Source: Herpetosiphon llansteffanensis (GTDB lineage: Bacteria > Chloroflexota > Chloroflexia > Chloroflexales > Herpetosiphonaceae). Taken from it: a DNA stretch of 64,000 nt. Positions 45,401 to 53,587 of this stretch are shown here, piece after piece (positions within the stretch are counted from its first letter, which is position 1; each line of letters starts with the position of its first letter). The position numbers and the translations under genes are program-made. Below the pieces are notes generated by a model, which was given only the letters and a program-made list of their open reading frames with translations, searched no databases and was not told the origin of the DNA. The stretch is taken from contig NZ_PUBZ01000081.1 of assembly GCF_003205875.1 (NCBI RefSeq), positions 247,809 through 311,808 of the forward strand, written 5' to 3'.

Positions 45401-47218
45401 ATAATAATGACCCAGGAAATAATGAATCAAGGGATTAGAGTCGAGTCTTTAATAGAAGTTGCTAATACCGCTGCAAAAATTGAAAATATTGATTTAGCAA
45501 CAAAATTACTTAATGATGTGATTAACATTGTACTTACGATAGAAGATACGCTGGAAAAAAGCTTGATAATTAAAGATATCGCCAATGCTGCTGCAAAAAT
45601 TGAAAATATTGATTTAGCAACAAAATTACTTAATGATGTGATTAACATTGTACTTACGATAGAAGATGAGTTGGAAAAAAGCTTGATAATTGAAGATATT
45701 GCTGCTGCTACCGCAAAGATTGGAAATCTAGATCTAGCAATAAATTTACTTGACGATTTAATTACTCTAGTACATATGCTGGAGGAAGATTCAATAAGTA
45801 GAAATATTGATATTGCTGCTGCAAAGATTAGAAATCTGGATCTAGCAATAAATTTACTTGAATATTTAATGAACCGATTACCATACCTTAAAGAAAATTT
45901 TTTCTATGATAATATCATTTCAAGTATAGTCATTATCGCCGCAATGATTGGAGAATTTGATAGGGCTACTATGCTTATAAATATGATTCACGATAAGCCT
46001 TCTATTGCCAGTATTTTCATCGATATTGCAATTATAACTGCAAATAATGGTAATATTAACCATGCAATGAGATTTATTGAGAATGCTACTACGCATAAAA
46101 AATCTATTAATCGCACTAGGGAGTATGCTGAAGCTATCAATATTATTGCAAGAACTATGGAATACAATGGAGATATTGGACAAGCTAATGAGCTTATAAG
46201 CACTATAGAAAATCCTCTTTTTCGCTCTAAAATCATTGCTTCTGTTGCTCTTTCTTCTATTACTAGCGGCAATTTCTCGTATGCAAATACCCTATTAGGA
46301 CAGATTACCAAATTTAATTATCATCAAAATAAGAATCGATCTGATACTCTCACAGATTTTGCTATTGCTACAGCAATTGTTGGTAACTTCAACACTGCTA
46401 CTATGATTGCTAAATCTCTTCCAGATAATGATAGTGATTTTCCTCCTCAACCAACCACAGATCTTAGCATTTATTTAGCAATAATTGGTCATTTTAATGA
46501 AGCTATTATCATTGCAAATTCTCTGTCATTTATTTACTTTCGTGCCGAAGCACTTATGAATATCGCCTCTATTATGATCCAATCTGAGGATGTTGTCCAT
46601 GCTACTATTCTATTGGAGCAAGCGGTAACATTGCTTCATAAAATAGGACATATAAATAGTAATCTTTATGGTTTTACCTATATCAAAACAACTATGGAAA
46701 TTTCCCTTGCTGTTGCAAACCAAGGAGATTTCGATCAAGCTATCATACTTGCAAATACCCTTAATCCTCCATGTTTTCGTACTGAAACCCTTACAGCCAT
46801 TGCCAATATAGAGGCAACTAATGGTGGAATCAACAACTCACCTATTTTATTAACACAAGCTATACTTCAACGATATCCTCTAAGCTTGCAAGGAATTCAA
46901 AATCATAATAAAGCTTTAGTTAATACTGCTCGGACTGCTGTTACTAATGATAACTTTGCTCAAGCTTTAGCTATTGCTAAAGGTATTTCAGATAGTCAAG
47001 ATAGAGTAAATACTCTCATCTATATTTTTCAAACAAATCAGTTTAATCTAGTAGAAATATTATCCCTTCAGGATCAATGGTATAACGCTAATATACAAGA
47101 TAAAATATGGAAATTATTATCCCTTGCGCTCCCCTTATTAAAGGACTACCCATGGTTCGTGGAACAGATTATTAAAGGCGAAGGATGGGTGAATACCCAG
47201 TTGAAACGATTGGGCTGA
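42467..47218 (+). CDS. CHAT protease-NTPase-repeat STAND protein
   Basis: This 1583-residue protein has an N-terminal CHAT caspase-like protease (catalytic His in HHIGHG near 221, Cys in VLNACHTS near 265). A STAND/NACHT-type NTPase follows (Walker A AGEGKSS near 475, Walker B IYVDGLDQL near 558, sensor VLGSRQD). The C-terminal ~670 residues are helical repeats (for example NIDLATKLLNDVIN), a likely sensor. CHAT-STAND proteins act in bacterial immunity or programmed death. From about 45,200 the DNA becomes strongly AT-rich while the frame stays open. ATG 42467 follows GAGGG. Promoter and palindrome lie upstream. Confidence 0.88.
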   Translation: MSSAFVSFHLTIAAPHGDRYPVTARTQAGHEVSEALLLPLDDPTLTVYQTALDYHTPIDELVVIAVGQLLYCTLFQGTIAEAFATARTHADQHNAALRIQLAIDTDTRLSAAAALPWELMATAAGRPLMLEHSLVRTFPWNDPIPDLRIPHGERIRLAVTSALPAELANHPIAAEAEVAAIRAAIAHSARPIDLIEVPHLTRERLTDLLTNQRPHIVHHIGHGSIQRGMGYLEIERADQSRDRLSAREFSTMLHQSGVQLVVLNACHTSSAGESLLTNFAPIFITDRIPAVIGMQTAILNRTGHCFANAFYATLGTSGSIDQALITARKVIHADGHEHGAWGFPTLYSRVPHGQLWQTKDADHTSHSSAPTVIQNTLGSVHVSQSNVLIGNQIIGDVYQQVDLPEAALKASLAVLEQEKTLAWIRHAAQQIESDRLYTQSLDGFVGRIAELADIRKKIETIRPTGGYVIIKALAGEGKSSVIAKLIHDAGIAQTPHHFIELTTGHEYQLKLLHTIVAQLILKHNLSSVFALIDNLQLLKGIFFRLLDYLSKQGIQETIYVDGLDQLKPESDGSRDLSFLPPQPPPGIVIVLGSRQDETLILFQNNPYCIDYHLPPLSEIDAFSLWRASQPDVADRILNDLYTALKGNALFVHLAANTMRNQSVADVDSLIKQIKQNPNNLFGVTLERIKRMPHTKWDVVWKPMLALLLVTQEPLQLDVMGDLLNQDHDTMQDAIDVLGGLVSKGNDHHAALHHLLFRDYLVAVIFNEREVKRWQQRLADWCAKDIDTIWADDRDLIEQARRMYARHHYITHLFMAENWTMLWQVLDAGDYGEQKTRFDPSTRLYALDLDRGRESAIQAGQSVDEHIQNLPRLWKYSLLRTSLTSYIDQWPDEAFEVLAMLGRTQESLDRIELVSNTMRKIQLWGKVIKFIDFRQQKTILLRMRQYLLETKSITPLLITVTAAINTHDTELSTYLLNQSIIMTQEIMNQGIRVESLIEVANTAAKIENIDLATKLLNDVINIVLTIEDTLEKSLIIKDIANAAAKIENIDLATKLLNDVINIVLTIEDELEKSLIIEDIAAATAKIGNLDLAINLLDDLITLVHMLEEDSISRNIDIAAAKIRNLDLAINLLEYLMNRLPYLKENFFYDNIISSIVIIAAMIGEFDRATMLINMIHDKPSIASIFIDIAIITANNGNINHAMRFIENATTHKKSINRTREYAEAINIIARTMEYNGDIGQANELISTIENPLFRSKIIASVALSSITSGNFSYANTLLGQITKFNYHQNKNRSDTLTDFAIATAIVGNFNTATMIAKSLPDNDSDFPPQPTTDLSIYLAIIGHFNEAIIIANSLSFIYFRAEALMNIASIMIQSEDVVHATILLEQAVTLLHKIGHINSNLYGFTYIKTTMEISLAVANQGDFDQAIILANTLNPPCFRTETLTAIANIEATNGGINNSPILLTQAILQRYPLSLQGIQNHNKALVNTARTAVTNDNFAQALAIAKGISDSQDRVNTLIYIFQTNQFNLVEILSLQDQWYNANIQDKIWKLLSLALPLLKDYPWFVEQIIKGEGWVNTQLKRLG
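45470..45667 (+). repeat. Exact 78-bp repeat at 120-bp period inside the STAND gene
   Basis: Positions 45470-45547 are identical to 45590-45667 and encode the same 26 residues of a 40-residue helical unit. A third, diverged unit follows at about 45710. The identity shows recent in-frame duplication in the sensor region. Confidence 0.9.
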
Positions 47219-47355
47219 TTTCTCTTCCAAGGGCTGATATTGTATTTTGTATCAGAACCCCAAAAAGCCACCAATACAGCACAGGGAGCTAAAAATATCA
47301 CCGAAACACAACAACATATGCCTCCTCGCTCGTGACGCTGATAGGGCGAATTCGC

Positions 47356-47670
47356 TTACTCAAACAGGCGGCCAAAGGTAGCGACGAGTGCTCCATTCAG
47401 GAGCAGCAACACCCCATAGACGACCAATTCCCGCCACCGCGTCTGCTTGCCCCGCAGGATGAGCCAGCCAAAAACCCCAATACTCAGGCAACTCCAGCCA
47501 AAGGCGACAACCACCCGATCAATCAGCGCGCGTGGTGGCCATGGAAGTTCATAGAGCTGCATGGATGTGAAAATCGCAATGCACCATAACACCCCGAGGA
47601 TGCCAAAGAACCACGTACCCACTTGGACGAGCATCCAGAGCCACCACGGCGGCGTTGCCCATCGTTCCAT
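47356..47670 (-). CDS. Small three-span membrane protein
   Basis: The 104-residue protein has three hydrophobic segments (about 8-35, 48-70, 80-98) and many Trp. ATG 47670 follows GGGAG, clearly better than the longer frame to 47886. It is convergent with the CHAT-STAND gene and could be its membrane partner, but no family is recognised. Confidence 0.65.
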   Translation of the reverse strand: MERWATPPWWLWMLVQVGTWFFGILGVLWCIAIFTSMQLYELPWPPRALIDRVVVAFGWSCLSIGVFGWLILRGKQTRWRELVVYGVLLLLNGALVATFGRLFE

Positions 47671-47830
47671 AGTTACTCCCTCCCAGTGCCAATCATTCCC
47701 GTATACAAAGGATGGTCGGTTCCTGCCTGTGCCGTCGTGTATCGAACGATACATCGCAGGGATACTGACGGCGGGACATCGTGGCTGTGCGTAATCCTGA
47801 TGATCGCACAAAAAAACCGTCAGTAATCCA

Positions 47831-47859
47831 TTGCCGTATGACCATTGTTCTGTTAGGAT
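47831..47859 (+). promoter_or_regulatory. Promoter copy before the truncated membrane gene
   Basis: TTGCCG (47831-47836) and TAGGAT (47854-47859) have a 17-bp spacer, and the surrounding sequence closely matches 42371-42416 (AAACCGTCAG, TGACCATTG, TAGGATAG). Confidence 0.6.
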
Positions 47860-47937
47860 AGCGTAACGGCCTGGACGACACAGCATGGCATCTATTGCCG
47901 TGGCTCTCCCCTCGTTCTTGGTGTGTTGGAGTGCACG

Positions 47938-48150
47938 ATGACGAACTCGCCTGATCCATCACCATCGACCACGTTCTTCAAAAACGCGATCACCACGTTG
48001 AGCGGGATCACGGTCTATCTGGTTGCGCTGCTGTGGTTAATGGGCCGCAGTTACAGCCGAGGCTATCATGAAACTCTTGCCATTCCTCCGTCAAGCTTGG
48101 TATTTTCGATCTGGGGTAGGGTGTCCATTTGGCGAAAAACGGCCCTATGA
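47938..48150 (+). pseudogene. Truncated copy of the caspase-operon membrane protein
   Basis: The first ~61 codons match the start of the protein encoded at 52405-53304 (MTNSPDPSPSTTFFKNAI and MTVPPDPQPSLTALKNLL; GRSYSRGYHETLAIP and GRQFSFGYYEALVIP). The homology ends exactly where the MITE at 48122 begins, and the frame then stops inside it. So this is the 5' piece of a second such gene, cut by insertion. GGAG lies before the ATG and a promoter upstream. Confidence 0.75.
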
Positions 48151-48422
48151 TTAATAAATGTAAATAATGGAGTGTGATCGCTCATCGTATTGCTCGATAT
48201 GCCGCCGACATGGGCATTACAACCCCAATCAACGGCCATAGTTGATATAGTCCTCCCTATTATCGGTTGTATTCTGGGTCAAAAATGGTGCAAAAATCAC
48301 CGATTAGCAGTCGTTTAGACGATTTCAACCGCCGATAACGAGGATTATCGGCGGTTGACGCGTATTTCTCTGCTGAAAATTAACGGATTTTAAGGCTAGG
48401 GCCGTTTTTCGCCGAATGGACA
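48122..48422. mobile_element. MITE-like element, ~301 bp
   Basis: Terminal inverted repeats of 26 bp (48122-48147, starting TGTCCATTTGGCG; 48397-48422, its complement with one mismatch) bound 250 bp with no coding potential. It has interrupted the membrane-protein gene. No target duplication is visible. A third copy of the end sequence lies at 53778-53804. Confidence 0.7.
48326..48357. repeat. Hairpin inside the MITE-like element
   Basis: CAACCGCCGATAA (48326-48338) pairs perfectly with 48345-48357 around CGAGGA. Confidence 0.7.
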
Positions 48423-48425
48423 TGA

Positions 48426-48616
48426 TACCCGAGCGTGAGTCCCTTGGCAGCGGTGCGGTTGCGCGATCCCGACCTTCAGGCGAAGCCGATGGTCTGTACA
48501 TTGATGCCACGGCGAATCCTGTGAGCTTTGAAAATGCTGCGCGGCTGCTGTTGGCCAACGACAGTATTGTGATGTAGGCGCGGTTTCTGGAGTCGCAGGT
48601 GGTGATTGAGGAATAA
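48426..48616 (+). pseudogene. Degraded coding remnant
   Basis: A frame starting just after the MITE reads IPERESLGSGAVARSR, then ADGLYIDATANPVSFENAAR and LLLANDSIVM before a TAG, and continues for a few residues to a TAA. Composition is protein-like, but there is no start and no recognised family. It may be part of the original gene cluster displaced here. Confidence 0.4.
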
Positions 48617-48629
48617 GGTAAGGTGGGAG

Positions 48630-48656
48630 GAGCACTTGGGAATTTCCCAAGTGCTC
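48630..48656. terminator. 27-bp palindrome with T-rich flank
   Basis: GAGCACTTGGGAA and TTCCCAAGTGCTC are perfect 13-bp arms around one T, followed by GCTTTATGC. It could terminate transcription from the left. Confidence 0.55.
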
Positions 48657-48721
48657 GCTTTATGCTCGTTTCATTATCGTTTGATGCTCGTTCCATGCTC
48701 GCTTCATTGCGGGCATGGACG

Positions 48722-48900
48722 CGGCTCACCGAGCGGCCTCACGGGGTTATTTGGTGGGCCGACACGCTTTAACCGCGCGAATGCAACAACCACGCACAAA
48801 TCATGCATCTACCGTGCATCTATCGTGCAGGAATCGTAATGGTCAATGAAGTGGCTCGCTGAGTGGCCTGAGAGGATCATTTGGTGGGCCGACACTCTTT
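48722..48900. repeat. Diverged 49-bp direct repeats, 130 bp apart
   Basis: 48722-48770 and 48852-48900 share TGGCCT/CGGCCT and ATTTGGTGGGCCGACAC with other differences. Between them and just before them are short ATGCTCG-type iterations. No gene was found from 48617 to 48973; this repeat-rich spacer follows the caspase operon's 3' end. Confidence 0.5.
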
Positions 48901-48973
48901 TATATAGCCCTTTTGTGGCCGATCGTTCCTTCTGGCTCGTTTTGCCATAACCGATGGTGGTATCGCTTCGCTT

Positions 48974-51901
48974 CTACGACTGGCCTTTTGTCTTCATTGT
49001 GGCTTGTAAAGAGACGAGATTCGCACGAATAATCTGGGTATCGGGATGATCCGCCCCCAACACCGCTTCATAGATGGCCAAGGCCCGTTCATACAAGGGC
49101 TGCGCCTCCGCATACTGCCCTTGACTCTCTAAGACCGAAGCCAGATTGTTGACACTCGTCGCCGTATTGGGATGCTCGGCCCCCAACACCGCTTCAGTAA
49201 TGGCCAAGGCCCGTTCGTACAAGGGCTGCGCCTCCAAATACCGCCCTTGCCGATCCAAGACTCCCGCCAGATTGTTGACACTCATCGCCGTAGCCGGATG
49301 CTCCGCCCCCAACACCGCTTCATGGATGGCCAAGGCCCGTTCATACAAGGGCTGCGCCTCCAAATACCGCCCTTGTCGCACCAAGACCAACGCCAGATTG
49401 TTCACACTCATCGCCGTATCGGGATGCTCGGCCCCCAACACCGCTTCATAGATAGCCAACGCCCGTTCAAACAAGGGTTGCGCCTCCAAATACCGCCCTT
49501 GCCGCACCAAGACCCCCGCCAGATTGTTGACACTCGAAGCCGTATCGGGATGCTCGGCCCCCAACACCGCTTCCCGCACCGCCAAGGCCCGTTCCAACAA
49601 GGGCTGCGCCTCCCCATACCGCCCTTGCCTTTCCAAGACCCCCGCCAGATTGTTGACACTCTGTGCCGTATCGGGATGCTCGGCCCCCAACACCGCTTCC
49701 CTGATGGCCAAGGCCCGTTCAAACAACCCCTGCGCCTCACCATATCGCCCTTGCTGTGCCAAGACAAACGCCAGATTGTTCACACTCCCCGCCGTATCGG
49801 GATGCTCGGCCCCCAACACCGCTTCAGTGATCGCCAAGGCCCGTTCATACAAGGGCTGCGCCTCCGCATAGGCTCCCCGTAGGTCTTCAAAATACCCAAG
49901 GCTATTGGCGAGGTGGGCCGCGAGTGCATCACCGCGATCCAACGCCCGCATGGCGACATACCGCAGATGGGGTTCAAGCGGCAGCATGCGGCTCGGTATC
50001 CCTTCATCATTAATAAATGATGCTCTTATGTTAATCTGATCCTCGACTACGGCCAGCATCTCCTCTAATCCCAATCGCGCCTGAACCACCTGTGCCAGCA
50101 AGCGATGCAACACCACGGCATCCGTGCCATCGAGCAATCCAAGCTGCTGTAACCGCCGCAATGCATCAACCTTATCATCGGCATCCGTTCCATCGGGAAC
50201 GAACGACAACACCAGATCGCGCGGGATGGGCACACCTGTCACACACCACGCCGCGCCATCGAGCATGCCCAAGGCCAAGGCATCAAGCGCGTTGGTCGGA
50301 TCAAGCTGATTAAAGCTGAGCATGAAGGTCGCTTCGACATCCTGTTCATGCCGTGTGGGTGAGGGCAACGCACCTTTGCCCTTGAGTGACTTATGAGCAA
50401 TCGTTAAATCCTTCCGATATTCTTCGACCGTATGATGCTTGTAGGTATTGAGATAACTGCCCGCCAAATGCAACGCCAGTGGTAAATGCCCCACATCCTC
50501 CGCAATTGCATCAGCCTCAGCATCACTCAATCGCGCACACAATCGCTGTAACAAATCCCGACTTTCGGCAGGCGAGAACAACCCTAACCGAATCTGCGTG
50601 AGCATTGGCCACTGATCCGACCGCGCCGTCACGAGCACGCGACAGCCACCGACCGTGGGTTTCCATTGGTCAAGAATTGCCCAATCCTCGCAATTGTCGA
50701 AAATGAGTAAGCGGGGCATGGGCGATTGCCACGCGTTCAGTACCCGCTGCACCTGCTCATCAAGCGGGATGTCCCGCGTATCGATATCCAATACCAAAGC
50801 AAACCCAGCAATTTGGCTGGCGATCTGATCGGGATCGGCACAGTTCAACCAAAACACCCCACCCCGAAAATACCAGCCATACCGATACACAAATTCCGTC
50901 ACCAAACTCGTTTTCCCAATCCCCCCCAACCCGGTCGCCACTGCCGGAACCACCACCGCTGGCTGATTAGTCCCGACCGCCGCCGCCAACGCTTGCAGTT
51001 CTGGTTCTCGTCCCACAAACGAGGGACTCGCAGTGAAAGGAACTCGGGAGGTTTCCGGTAAATCCGCACGCGGTGGGGGAAGCCGATCTAACGGTAAATC
51101 GCGCAACACGGCAAGGGCATGGGGTATCGGGTCATACCATGCCAAAAACCAACGACTTGTCTTGTCCCATCCGCTGAGCTGTGGTTCCGGTGCGCCCGTC
51201 CATTGCGGCGATTGTGGGCTATCCTTCATGCGATCCGTTAAGTAGGCATGCAATAAACTCAAGGTCACAAAGCCATCGCGGTCATGGCGTGCACCCTTCA
51301 GCCCATTGATCAGGTGATAGGTGTAGAGACTCACCTGATTCCATTCCCGCGCGACCGTTAGGTCATGGGTCGATGCCAGCATCTGTCGATGGGCAGGGGC
51401 TTCGACGCGCGGTTCCTCAAGGGTCGTCCCCAACAGGCCGCTATAACAACAATCCACAATCAGAATCACATGACCCACCGCATAGCGACCGCTTCGCAGC
51501 AGCGTCTTTAACCAGTCGATGCTCAGACAGGCGTCGGGCTGCTGCACAATGACGCGTTCATCGACATCGGGAGTCACCAACACCACATCATCCGCGCCAG
51601 CGGGGGTGGTGACCACATAGCCGTGGCCACTGAAATAGATGAGCAAGGTATCTGCCGCAGTGAACGTGGTCATGGCCTGCATAATGGTGGTGCGGAGTGC
51701 ATCCCGTTGCGCTTGTGCCCCACACCATTCTTCAACGGTAAACTGGCATGCCGGACTGCGAAGCACAGCAGCAAGTTTTGGCACGTCGCCGTGTTCAGGG
51801 GCGGTCAAAGAGTCCAACGCCAAGCTGGGATGGCCCGCATTGACCCCGATCAGGATCGCGTGGCGGGTACTCGGCTGGGCAACCAAGGGGTGGTCACGCA
51901 T
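48974..51901 (-). CDS. Caspase-NB-ARC-TPR STAND protein
   Basis: The 975-residue protein has a C14 caspase-like domain (His93 in YFSGHG; Cys152 in VDCCYSG). An NB-ARC ATPase follows (P-loop GLGGIGKTSL near 322, LLIFDNCEDW Walker B, GHLPLALHLAGSYL). Seven 42-residue kinesin-light-chain-type TPRs (about 673-965, EAQPLYERALAI-EAVLGAEHP-T) form the sensor. This is a bacterial NLR-like immune or cell-death protein. ATG 51901, with GAGGAGG 6 nt upstream, lies inside the upstream gene's end (8-nt overlap). It is the last gene of a three-gene operon. Confidence 0.92.
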   Translation of the reverse strand: MRDHPLVAQPSTRHAILIGVNAGHPSLALDSLTAPEHGDVPKLAAVLRSPACQFTVEEWCGAQAQRDALRTTIMQAMTTFTAADTLLIYFSGHGYVVTTPAGADDVVLVTPDVDERVIVQQPDACLSIDWLKTLLRSGRYAVGHVILIVDCCYSGLLGTTLEEPRVEAPAHRQMLASTHDLTVAREWNQVSLYTYHLINGLKGARHDRDGFVTLSLLHAYLTDRMKDSPQSPQWTGAPEPQLSGWDKTSRWFLAWYDPIPHALAVLRDLPLDRLPPPRADLPETSRVPFTASPSFVGREPELQALAAAVGTNQPAVVVPAVATGLGGIGKTSLVTEFVYRYGWYFRGGVFWLNCADPDQIASQIAGFALVLDIDTRDIPLDEQVQRVLNAWQSPMPRLLIFDNCEDWAILDQWKPTVGGCRVLVTARSDQWPMLTQIRLGLFSPAESRDLLQRLCARLSDAEADAIAEDVGHLPLALHLAGSYLNTYKHHTVEEYRKDLTIAHKSLKGKGALPSPTRHEQDVEATFMLSFNQLDPTNALDALALGMLDGAAWCVTGVPIPRDLVLSFVPDGTDADDKVDALRRLQQLGLLDGTDAVVLHRLLAQVVQARLGLEEMLAVVEDQINIRASFINDEGIPSRMLPLEPHLRYVAMRALDRGDALAAHLANSLGYFEDLRGAYAEAQPLYERALAITEAVLGAEHPDTAGSVNNLAFVLAQQGRYGEAQGLFERALAIREAVLGAEHPDTAQSVNNLAGVLERQGRYGEAQPLLERALAVREAVLGAEHPDTASSVNNLAGVLVRQGRYLEAQPLFERALAIYEAVLGAEHPDTAMSVNNLALVLVRQGRYLEAQPLYERALAIHEAVLGAEHPATAMSVNNLAGVLDRQGRYLEAQPLYERALAITEAVLGAEHPNTATSVNNLASVLESQGQYAEAQPLYERALAIYEAVLGADHPDTQIIRANLVSLQATMKTKGQS
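49000..49880 (-). repeat. Seven 126-bp tandem repeats encoding TPRs
   Basis: The TPR region is built of near-identical 126-bp units, sharing for example GGGATGCTCGGCCCCCAACAC on the plus strand. Similarity this high implies recent expansion or gene conversion. Confidence 0.9.
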
Positions 51902-52352
51902 GATAGTCCTCCTCTTCCGCGATGCACTCCGTCTGCCGAACTTCCAGGAGAATTGGTTCATGGGGATTGGCGGCCAATAAGGCCGCTAAGAGCGTGTCCT
52001 GCGAAGCAGGGTCGGCGGTCATGGTCGCAACCGGGGTCGGGGTATCGATTGGATGATAACACTCGACGGTGACCCGTGCAGCAGGATAGCGTGCCCTGAT
52101 GCGTCTGACGAGTTCGACGAAGGCCGCAATCAGGCTCAGACAAAAGGCGGGGGACAGGTAGGGAAGCGCCTCCCCTAGCGTCTGAATGGCGTACTGCGAT
52201 CCCCCTTTGGTGCCGCTTCCCGCGCCACCTACCTGAAGGGGGGGCGTGACACATGCATGCAGCATCGCCCCAAGCTCTTGCTGGACCTGAATGGTCTTGG
52301 ACGATGAGGGATCACTGGAATCCAACAGGATGGAGACATAGACGCGACTCAT
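51894..52352 (-). CDS. EACC1-like effector-associated protein
   Basis: The 152-residue protein has a diverse N-terminus, a central KGGSQYAIQTLGEALPYLSP helix region, LIAAFVELVRRIRAR and a following strand RVTVECYH. This layout resembles EACC1 (effector-associated constant component 1) proteins that accompany caspase or other effectors in NTP-dependent conflict systems. The match is by pattern, not by search. ATG 52352 follows GGAGG (9 nt). Its stop overlaps the caspase-STAND start by 8 nt, and it lies 52 nt after the membrane gene. Confidence 0.55.
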   Translation of the reverse strand: MSRVYVSILLDSSDPSSSKTIQVQQELGAMLHACVTPPLQVGGAGSGTKGGSQYAIQTLGEALPYLSPAFCLSLIAAFVELVRRIRARYPAARVTVECYHPIDTPTPVATMTADPASQDTLLAALLAANPHEPILLEVRQTECIAEEEDYHA

Positions 52353-52404
52353 CAATTACATCCTCCATAGCAAAAAAGAACACTACCACCCAGCCGCATG
52401 AACT

Positions 52405-53304
52405 TTAGGGACTGCGAGAAAGGGGAACCGTGTGGGACATCGGACTGGTGAGCACGAGCGGGAGCGTTGCGGTGATCGGCGTGTGTCCGTGGCCACACGG
52501 AAGGGTTGCCAGCGATGCCTGCTGATACGCAACGCTGTGAATATCCGCCAGCTTGACCATGTGGACGGTCTGCGGGAGACAGTCAGGAGTCAGGGCGGTT
52601 GCCACAAAATATTGGTCGCTATTAATGGTGACCACAACCACTTGGGGATAGGCATACAGTCCCAGCGTGGGCGATAACGGGAGCACGGGGGTCGTGCCAA
52701 AGAGCGGTTTGGTTAAGATGATATCCGCCACCAACGGCGTATCCCGAAAATCGGTATATGCCTGGTGCTGACCCGCCCGAAAGGCCATATCTGCGGTCCC
52801 AAGGACGATCACCATCGCCACAATGAGCAGACTCACGCCGTCAAAGAGGGGCATTCGCATCGTGGCGGGCAGGCTCTGCGATCCGCGTTCCCAAAGACTC
52901 CGCGTCGCACCCAGACTCCCCGTGGTGCAGCCAAGCACCAATGGCCACCATCCCCTTAATCCGAGCAGCCATGCGATTCCTCCAGTCATCCCGCCAGCAA
53001 ACAACCCCAGCACGATAATGACCATTCCGCGTCGTGGCGAGCGTACCAGCACCAGCCACATCCCGAGGCTGAACAACAGGAGCAACAATGCCCGTGTAAC
53101 GGCAACCCAGCCAAATTCGCCATAGTCCCACAGCGTCCATGTTAATTCACTGCGCGGAATGACTAAGGCTTCATAGTAGCCAAAACTAAACTGGCGACCA
53201 ACGAACCAGAGCGGGGCAACCACCAGTGGAATAACCCCACCCACCCCCAGCAGGAGGTTCTTTAACGCGGTGAGCGATGGCTGTGGATCAGGAGGTACGG
53301 TCAT
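52405..53304 (-). CDS. Multi-span membrane protein of the caspase operon
   Basis: The 299-residue protein has about five hydrophobic segments in residues 15-170, then an extracytoplasmic-looking domain (about 190-299) with an Asn/Tyr-rich strand pattern. No family is recognised. ATG 53304 follows GGAGG, which decides against the longer frame. It is first in the operon with EACC1-like and caspase-STAND genes. A truncated paralogue exists at 47938. It may anchor the complex or sense envelope damage (inference). Confidence 0.7.
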   Translation of the reverse strand: MTVPPDPQPSLTALKNLLLGVGGVIPLVVAPLWFVGRQFSFGYYEALVIPRSELTWTLWDYGEFGWVAVTRALLLLLFSLGMWLVLVRSPRRGMVIIVLGLFAGGMTGGIAWLLGLRGWWPLVLGCTTGSLGATRSLWERGSQSLPATMRMPLFDGVSLLIVAMVIVLGTADMAFRAGQHQAYTDFRDTPLVADIILTKPLFGTTPVLPLSPTLGLYAYPQVVVVTINSDQYFVATALTPDCLPQTVHMVKLADIHSVAYQQASLATLPCGHGHTPITATLPLVLTSPMSHTVPLSRSP

Positions 53305-53567
53305 GATGCCTCCGCAATGGGATCGCCTGATCATCATGGGGGCACTTAAGCAGAATCGTATCGATCGGAACAGCAGGAAGGACTGACAAATCCATGGGCG
53401 ACTCCTCAGACAGCGCTTAAGCGAGGCTTCTTCTTTAATAGATACCGTTCATTGCGATTTCTGGCATGGGTGGCAGAAAAATCACCCGCATGGGGGACGA
53501 AAGCGATAGGAATGAGTGGCGCGGCGATGATGGGGAAACAGCGTCCGTTTGCTGGATCACTTAATGA

Positions 53568-53587
53568 TTGATTAGCCGAATAATCAA
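53568..53587. repeat. Palindrome related to that at 42283
   Basis: TTGATTA (53568-53574), GCCGAA, TAATCAA (53581-53587). With the copy at 42283 it shares GATTGATTA and GAATAATCAAT. Confidence 0.55.

Noticed and set aside
45470..45667. CRISPR-like array
   Set aside because: The repeats are long, in-frame and without regular unique spacers; they encode protein helices.
49146..49882. Long plus-strand frames across the TPR region
   Set aside because: They are antisense shadows of the 126-bp repeats, which leave all frames open because of periodic composition.
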